Source of the DNA: QALR01 sp900552255
GTDB lineage: Bacteria; Bacillota; Clostridia; Oscillospirales; CAG-272
DNA: 43,692 bases
NCBI GenBank assembly: GCA_048526005.1
Contig: DBFVEH010000008.1
Coordinates: 1-43,692, forward strand
Direction of reading: 5' to 3'
Below, in pieces: positions 33,399 to 40,219 of this stretch (position 1 is the stretch's first letter; each line of letters opens with the position of its first letter). The translations under genes were made by a program, and so were the position numbers. The notes under the pieces were generated by a model that saw only the letters and a program-made list of their open reading frames with translations, did not search any database and was not told the DNA's origin.

Positions 33399-34667
33399 AT
33401 GGAAAAACTGATCGAGATATCCTTGAAAATCCTATTTTGGATCACAGTCGGCTTTGTCGCGCTGTATCTTCCGAGAATCATCGGCTGGTTCGGCGCGCTC
33501 CGCCCTCAGAAAAGACTCACAAACGACAAAAAAAGCCGGTTGGCCCTGCTCGTTCCGGCGCGCAATGAAAGCCTCGCCATCGGAGACCTCCTTCGAGCCA
33601 TCGGCGAACAGGATTATGATCCCGACTTTTTTGACGTCCACGTCATCGTCAAGGAGCCGGACGATCCGACCATTGGAATGGCGGAAAAAATCGGCGCCGA
33701 TGTCCATGTGGTGCCGGAGCAGACCTGCAAGGGCGACGCGCTCGACGGCGCGCTGAAAACGATCCTCGCCGACGGGGAAAAATACGACGCTTATCTCATC
33801 ATCGACGCGGACTGCGCGCTCGCGCCCGATTTTCTCTCCCGCATGAACGATGCGATGGCGAGCGGCGCCGACGTGATCTGTGCGAAAAAGCTCGTCAAGA
33901 ACCATCTGCCCGCCAAAAAGGGCACGAGCAACATTTGGACGGACTGCAACGGCGTCATTTGGACGCTGATCGACGATATGGGCAACCGCTTCAAATCCGA
34001 CCACGGCATCACCTGCATGACCGTCGGAACGGGACTTCTGCTTCGCGGCTCGCTGATCGAAAAGCTCGGCGGATGGCCCTACCGGGAGACGCTCACCGAG
34101 GATATCGAGCTGATGTATGACTGTGCCGCGAATGATTACAGCACCTATTACACATCCTACGCAAAATGCTATGTCGAGGAATCGCCGATCCACAGCATGA
34201 CCAATAAGCGCCGCTGGCGCTGGATGCACGGCGTCGTCGCGTCCCGCAGGCTCTACCGCAAAAAGCTCCGTCAAGGCGGCAATCTGAAAAACCGCTACTA
34301 CACGACGGCACTCGGGCTCACCTATCTGTATATGGGCATCTGCACCGCTTATTTTGCATTTTTTGCATGCGCGTCCCTGTTCACGGCGCTGGCTGGGAAT
34401 CCTATGTGGTATCGTATGCTGATCCCGGCCGCCGCCGGCTTTGGCGCCATCTATCTCTCCTTCTTCCTCATGACCGCGTGCGCGCTGATCGTCGAACGCA
34501 AAAATCTGCCGTATAAATTCTTCCACAGACTGGCGGTCCTGTTCGTTCACCCGCTGTTTTATATGGAATATATCCGGATCGTCGGAGATGCGCTCCTCTT
34601 CAAAAAGGAACGCCGCGGCTGGGAGGTCATCGAGCGCGTGGAAGTGCCGGAGGAAGCGCACGTATGA
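33399..34667 (+). CDS. Membrane glycosyltransferase family 2 protein
   Basis: 422 residues. One N-terminal helix (about 8-30), then a GT-A domain: LLVPARNES, the DXD motif IIDADCAL, the catalytic acidic residues in ETLTEDIEL and the NKRRWRWMHG motif, equivalent to Q/RXXRW of processive GT2 enzymes. Two or three C-terminal helices (about 305-375) complete a BcsA/IcaA-like topology, although shorter than a synthase channel. GGAGAAATT precedes the ATG. It sits between a GT8 and a second acyltransferase, suggesting sugar addition to a membrane lipid. Confidence 0.87.
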   Translation: MEKLIEISLKILFWITVGFVALYLPRIIGWFGALRPQKRLTNDKKSRLALLVPARNESLAIGDLLRAIGEQDYDPDFFDVHVIVKEPDDPTIGMAEKIGADVHVVPEQTCKGDALDGALKTILADGEKYDAYLIIDADCALAPDFLSRMNDAMASGADVICAKKLVKNHLPAKKGTSNIWTDCNGVIWTLIDDMGNRFKSDHGITCMTVGTGLLLRGSLIEKLGGWPYRETLTEDIELMYDCAANDYSTYYTSYAKCYVEESPIHSMTNKRRWRWMHGVVASRRLYRKKLRQGGNLKNRYYTTALGLTYLYMGICTAYFAFFACASLFTALAGNPMWYRMLIPAAAGFGAIYLSFFLMTACALIVERKNLPYKFFHRLAVLFVHPLFYMEYIRIVGDALLFKKERRGWEVIERVEVPEEAHV

Positions 34668-34706
34668 TTCACAACAAATATGAGAAAGCACAAGAGGTAA
34701 GCCGAT

Positions 34707-35516
34707 ATGACACGACGCGAGGTTATGACAGCGATTGCCGAAAGTGAAAAGGCCGGCGTTTTTGACGTCCACGTCGATCCGATTCCGGAGGAGCTCGTCA
34801 TTCCGGTCACGGAGAATTATCATTATCCCGATAAACGCACCTTTTCCGAAAAGCTGAAATACGGTATGGAAAAGCTCTTCGTCGTAAAGCCATATACGCT
34901 GTATCAGAACAAATGCGTGATGAAAACGACCGTGATCGGAAGGGAAAATCTGAAAGGTCTTGGCGCCGCGGTTTTGACCTGTAACCACGTGGCGAAATTC
35001 GACTGTCTCGCCGTCAAATACGGCGCGCGCGGACACAAAGTATACGCCGTCGCCGCTCCGTTCAACAATATGAAGGGCTTCCTCGGGGAAATGATGCGGG
35101 CAGGCGATATGCTGCCGCTGAACACGACGCTCCGCGGCACCCGCAGCTTCAACGAAACGGTGGAATACGTCCTGGTCCAAAAGAAGGCGTTTCTGCTGAT
35201 TTATCCGGAGGCGTCGATGTGGTGGCACTATAAGAAAGTGCGTCCGTATAAGGACGGCGCCTTTTCCATCGCCGCCAAATACGGCGTGCCGGTCGTTCCG
35301 CAGTTCATCACGTTTACAGAACGCGAGACCTGCGACGCGGAGGGGATTCCTGAGGTCTCTTTCACGCTTCACATCGCGACGCCCATTTATCCGAAGCCGG
35401 AGCTTGGGAAAAAAGAGAATACGGATTATTTAAAGCAAACAGCTTTTGACGCATGCCGCAAAATCTACGAGGAGTTCTACGGCGTTCCGCTGACATATAC
35501 CTGTGATGATGAGTAA
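34707..35516 (+). CDS. PlsC-like 1-acylglycerol-phosphate acyltransferase (second copy)
   Basis: 269 residues with the canonical HX4D motif in CNHVAKFD and motif III YPEASMWW. It differs clearly from the first copy at 31723-32517 (which has HX5D), so the two may acylate different positions. An N-terminal stretch of about 60 residues (AIAESEKAGVFDVHVDPIPEE) precedes the membrane-facing domain. AGAGG lies upstream of the ATG. A strong palindromic terminator follows at 35598, closing the four-gene operon. Confidence 0.85.
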   Translation: MTRREVMTAIAESEKAGVFDVHVDPIPEELVIPVTENYHYPDKRTFSEKLKYGMEKLFVVKPYTLYQNKCVMKTTVIGRENLKGLGAAVLTCNHVAKFDCLAVKYGARGHKVYAVAAPFNNMKGFLGEMMRAGDMLPLNTTLRGTRSFNETVEYVLVQKKAFLLIYPEASMWWHYKKVRPYKDGAFSIAAKYGVPVVPQFITFTERETCDAEGIPEVSFTLHIATPIYPKPELGKKENTDYLKQTAFDACRKIYEEFYGVPLTYTCDDE

Positions 35517-35597
35517 ACTGTCAGCGTGCGGCGCTCTTTACGGATTTGCCTCCATGCGGGATTTCAAGCGTGTCCGGTCAAACTAAAATTTTACGCT

Positions 35598-35643
35598 TTG
35601 AGGAGCTTGGCGTTTATAAACGCCAAGCTCCTCAATAGTTTTT
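35598..35643. terminator. Bidirectional terminator, 38-bp perfect palindrome
   Basis: The half-site TTGAGGAGCTTGGCGTTTA (35598-35616) is followed directly by its exact complement (35617-35635), then TAGTTTTT. It lies between two convergent operons (stops at 35516 and 35648) and can serve both. Confidence 0.9.
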
Positions 35644-35647
35644 CGAG

Positions 35648-36511
35648 TTATACAGACATAGCTTCTCGCAGCGCAGTCAGCGTTTCCGAAATGTCGGCTT
35701 CCAAACAAATGGTTTGTCTTTCAAGCTGTGCGGGATACACCGAAGCCTCCAAATTTACGCAGGCATAGACAGCCTTTGTATTCTGCGCCGTCATCTGCCA
35801 AAACGGATATTTGATAATGACAGGCGTATTCATTCCGACGCCAAGCTCCAAGAATAGAATATGCAAATGCTGATGGCGGCGAATAAACTCGGCATAACGC
35901 TGCGCCGCCGCGTACCAGCCCTCATCCTGCACAAAGGAGGTATCGCAGCGCAGGTTCATCGTCATCGGAGCGCCGCACACGGGGCATACCGGAAGCAAAT
36001 CCGTCGGGATCTTCATATCCCTCTGCGCCGCGGCCATCTGACGGACGGCCTTTTCGTTGTCATAGGTTTTGTTATGACATGCCTTCCGGCATTGCCACAG
36101 TCCGTAATCGCCCTGTGTGTAGAACAGTCGTTTTTTATCAAAGCCCGCAAGCTGAAACTGATGGTCGACGTTCGTCGTCAACACGAAATAATCCTTGTCC
36201 TTCACGAGCGCGAGCAGGTCACGGTACGGTTTGCCGGCGGGGACATCATAACGGTTCACCAAAATTTGCCTTGACCACCACGCCCAGTATTCTTCAAGGG
36301 TTTCGTAAGGATAAAAGCCGCCCGAATACATATCGCAGATCCCGTATTTTTCTCTAAAATCCGCGAAGTATTTTTCAAACCGCTCGCCGTGATAGGAAAA
36401 TCCGGCAGATTCGGAAAGACCGGCTCCCGCCCCGATCACGATCGCATCCGCGGTCTGAATTTCCCGATTCAGCTTTTTTATGTTATCCGAGAAGCTCCCG
36501 GTAGATTTCAT
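35648..36511 (-). CDS. M-class sirtuin (SirTM), predicted protein ADP-ribosyltransferase
   Basis: 287 residues from ATG 36511, 8 nt after AAGGA. Sirtuin NAD-binding motifs are present: GAGAGLSESAGF (about 28-39) and TTNVDHQF with Asn114 and Asp116. The position that is the catalytic histidine in deacetylase sirtuins is Gln133 here (YTQGDYG), the hallmark of SirTM enzymes, which use NAD to mono-ADP-ribosylate a partner rather than to deacetylate it. The zinc module has C141, C145 and a later CPVCG. The gene overlaps the macrodomain gene by 29 bp, matching the known SirTM-macrodomain pairing. The usual target gene gcvH-L and lipoate ligase lplA2 are not in the window. Confidence 0.9.
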   Translation of the reverse strand: MKSTGSFSDNIKKLNREIQTADAIVIGAGAGLSESAGFSYHGERFEKYFADFREKYGICDMYSGGFYPYETLEEYWAWWSRQILVNRYDVPAGKPYRDLLALVKDKDYFVLTTNVDHQFQLAGFDKKRLFYTQGDYGLWQCRKACHNKTYDNEKAVRQMAAAQRDMKIPTDLLPVCPVCGAPMTMNLRCDTSFVQDEGWYAAAQRYAEFIRRHQHLHILFLELGVGMNTPVIIKYPFWQMTAQNTKAVYACVNLEASVYPAQLERQTICLEADISETLTALREAMSV

Positions 36512-37256
36512 AGTCCATATCCTTGAAAACATCGAATATCACCTCGATCTCACTGTGCGTCCGTTCCTTATAGTCCCTTACCGTCCCGACTGCAAGCTCG
36601 GCCGCCCTTTTATTCGGAAAATGAAATTCTCCTGTGGAAATACAGCAGAACGCAACGCTCCTGATACCGTTCCGTTCGGCAAGCGCAAGGCACGAACGAT
36701 AGCAGGATGTCAAAAGCTCCTCATCCTTTTTTGTGACCTTGCCCATGACAATCGGCCCCACCGTATGCAGCACATATTCGCACGGAAGATTGTAGGCTTT
36801 TGTAAGCTTTGCCCTCCCCGCAGGCTCCGCATAGCCCTGCTTTTCCATGAGCCCGGCGCAGGCAAGGCGAAGCTCGATTCCCGCATAGGTATGAATCGCA
36901 TTGTCGATGCAGCCGTGACAAGGACAAAAGCAGCCGAGCAGTCCCGAATTTGCCGCATTCACAACGGCTCCGCAGCGAAGCGCGGTGATATCCCCTTTCC
37001 AAAGATAGATGCCCTCTTGCACAGGAGTCAAATCGGCCAAATCGACGATTCCTTTCTTTTCGGCTTCCTCTTGCAAATATTCATCCTGCACCTTTATAAA
37101 ATCCGCGCGGACTGCCTTTGGCGGGCGGATATTCATAAGGGACCGGAGCAGACGTTTCTGCGCCGCCGCTTCCCGCGGAATTGCAAGCTCTCCATACGAC
37201 GGCTCTTCTGTCAGCAGCCGTTCAATCAAGAAAATTCTTCTTTCCGCCTGTGTCAT
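36483..37256 (-). CDS. Zinc-type macrodomain protein-ADP-ribose hydrolase
   Basis: 257 residues. The N-terminal extension (about 1-78, with LLRSLMNIRPPKAV and QDEYL) is characteristic of macrodomains linked to SirTM. The macrodomain itself has KGDITALRCGAVVNAANSGLLG (87-108), the Cys/His cluster CPCHGC (111-116) that supplies the catalytic zinc ligands, and the ADP-ribose-binding ISTGEFHFP loop. It removes ADP-ribose from the SirTM substrate, so the two genes form a write/erase pair. GAGGAAAG precedes the ATG. It lies between the SirTM gene (overlapping) and the MBL-like gene upstream. Confidence 0.92.
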   Translation of the reverse strand: MTQAERRIFLIERLLTEEPSYGELAIPREAAAQKRLLRSLMNIRPPKAVRADFIKVQDEYLQEEAEKKGIVDLADLTPVQEGIYLWKGDITALRCGAVVNAANSGLLGCFCPCHGCIDNAIHTYAGIELRLACAGLMEKQGYAEPAGRAKLTKAYNLPCEYVLHTVGPIVMGKVTKKDEELLTSCYRSCLALAERNGIRSVAFCCISTGEFHFPNKRAAELAVGTVRDYKERTHSEIEVIFDVFKDMDYEIYRELLG

Positions 37257-37295
37257 TTTTCTTTCCTCTAATCCATTTCATTCTCCGTCACAAGT

Positions 37296-37319
37296 AGGAC
37301 TGCCGAAAACGACAGCCCT
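37296..37319 (-). other. Hairpin between the MBL-like and macrodomain genes
   Basis: 10-bp stem with two G-T pairs and a TTTT loop; leftward reading shows no U-tract behind it. Only 73 bp separate the genes, so transcription probably continues into the macrodomain gene, perhaps attenuated. Confidence 0.4.
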
Positions 37320-37329
37320 GCCCTCTTTT

Positions 37330-38124
37330 TTATTCGGCAAAAAAGAATCCCGCCGTCATATCCAAATAATTTTCTCCACTGTAAGCAGGGTACCGCTTTT
37401 GTACCTCTGATTTAAATTCCTCCGAATTTGCACAGCCTGCGGCGATCGCTTTCAGATTTTCGATATAAGCAATTTTGTCTTTGGCATCCTTCAAATCCTC
37501 GGGCGTATAGTGAGAGGTTAAAATCAAATCGTAGCCTCTTTCGATATAGGCCTTCAACTGTGCAATCATCGCGTCGGCATGACCCACTCCCGCGACGATG
37601 GAATGGCAGTCATGACCGAGCATATGGGTATATACCGCGTTTATTTCAGGGATTTCGACATCAAACGCTTCGGCTGTCTGCTTGATGACAAAGTCAATCC
37701 CGCCGATTGTCACTTTCCCCTCGCCGATCACATCGGTGATCTTATGGAGAGCGCTGTCAAAGCTTTCGCCGAACGCTCCCGCAAACTGATCGATCAATGC
37801 CCTGCCTCCGCCGTTCTCAGAATAGTCCACGGCATTCTGCGTAGCGTATTTCGGGACCTCCGGCAGAAATGCCGCGCCCGCTCCGTGATACGCGATAAGC
37901 ATGCCTTCGACCTTAGTCCCCTTGAGGTACTGCTCCAGCTCCTTGCAGTTATCAAAAAAACAGGGAGATTCGATAATGACCGCTTTGCCGTTTTTTTCGA
38001 CTACGAATACTTCATCGTCGAGAAAATCATTTGTCTTATACGCATGCAGCTTTACGCTGCCGAAGTCATACACGTTCATTTCGCCTTTTGTAAGCTTAAC
38101 AGTTGTAAATGTATTTTTATTCAT
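37330..38124 (-). CDS. MBL-fold-like hydrolase lacking the HXHXDH metal motif
   Basis: 264 residues. The pattern KLHAYKTNDFLDDEVFVVEKNGKAVIIESP, LIAYHGAGAAFLPEV, GHDCHSIVAGVGH and ILTSHYTPEDL follows the strand order of metallo-beta-lactamase-fold proteins. Where active members have HXHXDH, this one has YHGAGAAF, so metal binding at that site is doubtful, although the later histidines are kept. Start ATG 38124 has AAGGAGAATTTATC, nearly the same ribosome site as the upstream NAD(P)H-binding gene 30 bp away, so they are co-translated from an operon. Function unknown. Confidence 0.65.
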   Translation of the reverse strand: MNKNTFTTVKLTKGEMNVYDFGSVKLHAYKTNDFLDDEVFVVEKNGKAVIIESPCFFDNCKELEQYLKGTKVEGMLIAYHGAGAAFLPEVPKYATQNAVDYSENGGGRALIDQFAGAFGESFDSALHKITDVIGEGKVTIGGIDFVIKQTAEAFDVEIPEINAVYTHMLGHDCHSIVAGVGHADAMIAQLKAYIERGYDLILTSHYTPEDLKDAKDKIAYIENLKAIAAGCANSEEFKSEVQKRYPAYSGENYLDMTAGFFFAE

Positions 38125-38154
38125 GATAAATTCTCCTTTTCCATATTTATATCC

Positions 38155-38784
38155 TTATTCGGCCACCACGCTGATGCGCTGCCGAACATGATCGCCGCTC
38201 ATGGCTTCGTCGATCATGGCGATCGCGTAATCGGAATAGCTGATGACGCTCTCTCCCTTGGAATTGAGAATCAATTCCTCACCGCCAAGAATATACTTCC
38301 CGGTACGCTCGCCGTCCGCTCTAAAATCTCCGGCAGGGCTGATAAACGTCCATTTTACGTCGTTTCTCTGACGAAGCTCCGAAAGCGCCTTGCCCTGAGC
38401 CTTCGCAAGCGGCAAAAACTGAGGGGGGAAATCCGGCCCATCCGATACAACAGCGGTGTGTTCAGGATTTACATATAAGCTGCCCGCGCCGCCAACCACA
38501 AGCAGACGCACATTTGACTCGGAAAGAATGTCGCACAAATGCTTCAATGAAGTGCTGTGCTGAAAAAGAGTATCCTCCGTCCAAGCCCCAAAGGCATCGA
38601 TGACAACGTCAAAGTCAGTTAAATCGGCGGCTGCCAAGTCAAACAAATCCTTTTTCAGCACCTGCTGCGCCACCGTCTGATTTTCCTCGCGCACCACGGC
38701 AGTGACCTCCAGTTCTCTGCTTACCGCTTCCTTTACAATCAGTCTGCCTGCTCTCCCGTTCGCGCAAATAACTGCGATTTTCAT
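38155..38784 (-). CDS. Atypical short-chain dehydrogenase/NAD(P)H-binding protein
   Basis: 209 residues. The N-terminus KIAVICANGRAGRLIVKEAVSR is a Rossmann dinucleotide-binding motif; LLVVGGAGSLYVNPEHTAVV and WTFISPAGDFRADGERTG match NmrA/YwnB-like atypical SDR proteins that lack the YXXXK catalytic pair. It may be a redox sensor or quinone/electrophile reductase. First gene of a leftward operon, with AAGGAGG before the ATG and a promoter at 38880-38908, divergent from an HxlR regulator gene. Confidence 0.85.
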   Translation of the reverse strand: MKIAVICANGRAGRLIVKEAVSRELEVTAVVREENQTVAQQVLKKDLFDLAAADLTDFDVVIDAFGAWTEDTLFQHSTSLKHLCDILSESNVRLLVVGGAGSLYVNPEHTAVVSDGPDFPPQFLPLAKAQGKALSELRQRNDVKWTFISPAGDFRADGERTGKYILGGEELILNSKGESVISYSDYAIAMIDEAMSGDHVRQRISVVAE

Positions 38785-38879
38785 GATAAATTCCTCCTTG
38801 AATTACAGTTCGGTCGATTCCGAATATTTTTCATAAATATTAAGTCTCGGAGCGGCCGTTCTCCGTGAGCTCTGTTTCA

Positions 38880-38920
38880 ATAATACTCGAATCCATTTTC
38901 GTTGTAAAGTACGCACTTTA
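38880..38920 (-). promoter_or_regulatory. Promoter and operator of the leftward redox/ADP-ribosylation operon
   Basis: On the minus strand TTTACA (38903-38908), 17-bp spacer, TATTAT (38880-38885). The perfect inverted repeat TAAAGT-ACGC-ACTTTA (38905-38920) overlaps the -35 hexamer, a position suited to repression by the divergently encoded HxlR protein. Confidence 0.65.
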
Positions 38921-38929
38921 TTGTGGTGT

Positions 38930-38974
38930 AGTTACCGAAACGAAACCATCCGTCAGTTACCAAAAGGAAACATT
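38930..38974. promoter_or_regulatory. Direct repeat in the HxlR divergent region
   Basis: Two 20-bp copies, AGTTACCGAAACGAAACCAT (38930) and AGTTACCAAAAGGAAACATT (38955), start 25 bp apart and share 16 of 20 positions. They lie between the two divergent promoters and may be additional regulator sites. The remaining part of the 331-bp gap 38785-39115 holds only the two promoters. Confidence 0.45.
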
Positions 38975-39039
38975 TGTGTATATATCAGGCTTTTCACCGT
39001 TTTCAGTCTTTTAAAAATTATTTATTCCCTCTTTGGATG

Positions 39040-39069
39040 TTGACTTTTATAACAGCCATATGATATAAT
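39040..39069 (+). promoter_or_regulatory. Promoter of the HxlR regulator gene
   Basis: TTGACT (39040-39045), 18-bp spacer, TATAAT (39064-39069); start near 39076, about 40 nt before the ATG. Confidence 0.75.
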
Positions 39070-39115
39070 CAGCATGTTAAGTTCTTTTTGATACTATTAT
39101 AGGAGGTGCTCGCTT

Positions 39116-39451
39116 ATGAACGAACAGAAAACCGCGCCTGAGCTGCCGGCTTGTCCTGTCGAAACCACATTGACCCTGATCGGCGACAAGTGGAAGGTAT
39201 TGATACTGCGTGACCTGATGCCGGGAACCAAGCGTTTCGGCGAACTGAAAAAATCCATCGGCAGTGTATCGCAAAAGGTACTGACCGCGCAGCTTCGGGA
39301 TATGGAAAAAAGCGGGCTTATCGACCGCAAGGTATATGCGGAAGTACCGCCAAGGGTGGAATATTCCCTTACCGAGCTGGGACAGAGCCTAAAACCGATT
39401 CTTGACGCCATGTGGAATTGGGGCAAAGAGTATAAAGCATCCATTGGCTAA
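39116..39451 (+). CDS. HxlR family transcriptional regulator
   Basis: 111 residues. N-terminal CPVETTLTLIGDKWKVLILRDLM is the HxlR signature; the winged helix follows (TKRFGELKKSIGSVSQKVLTAQLRDMEKSGLI) with the wing at RKVYAEVPPRVEYSLTELG. Cys13 occupies the place of the redox-sensing cysteine of YodB/HypR-type members, which respond to quinones or disulfide stress. AGGAGGTGCTCGCTT sits before the ATG. It is transcribed away from the operon 38784-35648 and most probably controls it. Confidence 0.92.
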   Translation: MNEQKTAPELPACPVETTLTLIGDKWKVLILRDLMPGTKRFGELKKSIGSVSQKVLTAQLRDMEKSGLIDRKVYAEVPPRVEYSLTELGQSLKPILDAMWNWGKEYKASIG

Positions 39452-39456
39452 AAAAG

Positions 39457-39489
39457 CGGACATCTAACATAGTTTCAGATAGATATCCG
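39457..39489 (+). terminator. Candidate terminator after hxlR
   Basis: CGGACATCT (39457-39465) pairs with AGATATCCG (39481-39489) with one mismatch, then TTATATTT. Moderate strength. Confidence 0.45.
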
Positions 39490-39553
39490 TTATATTTCCG
39501 TAAATGGTTCCCGCTTTAAACGCTTCGCAGCAGTTTGGCAATCCATTTTCTTT

Positions 39554-39710
39554 ACAATTTTGGCATATTTCAAAAAATATTACAAAAATTTCCTAATTCG
39601 TGTTGACAAATGGAAAATTTTGTTATACAATAGTTTTGCAATGATAAACTCCATTATCATCACTCAACTGATTTCAAAAAGAAAGGGCCTGCCAAATTGG
39701 CAGGCTCTTT
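39554..39710 (+). repeat. 157-bp Rhs boundary element, copy 1
   Basis: About 90% identical to 41281-41437, with two compensating single-base indels. Contains TTGACA (39603-39608), 17-bp spacer, TACAAT (39626-39631), an ATGATAA/TTATCAT hairpin (39641-39660) and a 14-bp terminator stem (39682-39710). It lies directly after the stop codon of the immunity-like gene 39713-40219 and points against it. Confidence 0.88.
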
Positions 39711-39713
39711 TTC
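39638..39713 (+). ncRNA. Candidate small RNA, about 75 nt, copy 1
   Basis: Predicted from the promoter at 39603-39631 and the terminator stem AAAGGGCCTGCCAA/TTGGCAGGCTCTTT followed by T's. The sequence between is conserved in copy 2, but the reading frame after MINSIIITQLIS is not, and no ribosome site precedes that ATG, which argues for a non-coding transcript. The terminator also serves the opposing immunity-like gene. Confidence 0.5.
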
Positions 39714-40219
39714 TATTGAAATTTTTCTATTTCAATATCTTTCGTGTAATACTTCTTTATTTCATTTTCTAATTCTTTTGTATAACTCATAGCAATTATC
39801 GATATACTATTACTTTCTCTTACTATATTAGAAACATGCTTTTTATCATCATAGGTAATATTTCTCTTAGAAATCATCATAATTGGCACATTTTGCCCCA
39901 TATTCTTTCCATGCTTTACACGAATAATCAAAATTCTAATTTCAAAAATATCTTCCCATTTAAATGATACTGTCTTCTTTTTTTTATATTCTCTATCAAT
40001 TCCATTTCTACTCACAACCACAGTACAAAAAAGCAACTTTCTATAAATAAAAAGAACCAAAGCGATACCAAACAAACAAAAAAACGTTAAATAATACATT
40101 AAAGAATCATACATTACAGCTAATACAGTAAAAAATACACCAAAAAGAATGAATGCAAAAATCATTACAAAGCAAGTTATCCTTGCTTCTTTCCAAACAG
40201 GAAATTTTATTTCAATCAC
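39713..40219 (-). CDS. Membrane immunity-like protein of the Rhs cassette
   Basis: About 168 residues with two hydrophobic helices near 14-35 and 40-60 and a cytoplasmic, strand-rich C-terminal part (FKWEDIFEIRILIIRVKHGK) that resembles a PH-like domain. AT-rich codon use contrasts with the Rhs core. It overlaps the stop codon of the upstream Rhs fragment. The start is odd: the perfect AGGAGGTGATT ribosome site includes the only near in-frame standard start, GTG 40217-40219; the in-frame codons at proper distance are ATT and ATA. Position and membrane topology suggest immunity against a membrane-acting toxin tip. Family not recognised. Confidence 0.6.
   Translation of the reverse strand: MIEIKFPVWKEARITCFVMIFAFILFGVFFTVLAVMYDSLMYYLTFFCLFGIALVLFIYRKLLFCTVVVSRNGIDREYKKKKTVSFKWEDIFEIRILIIRVKHGKNMGQNVPIMMISKRNITYDDKKHVSNIVRESNSISIIAMSYTKELENEIKKYYTKDIEIEKFQ

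Noticed and set aside
38155..39451. Classical toxin-antitoxin or defence island reading of the HxlR/SDR/macrodomain genes
   Set aside because: Gene families point to redox control and reversible ADP-ribosylation; no DarT-like toxin or nuclease is present.
39641..39772. Leader peptide or small membrane protein starting MINSIIITQLIS in the 157-bp element
   Set aside because: No ribosome site, and the frame diverges by an indel between the two copies while the nucleotide sequence stays conserved.
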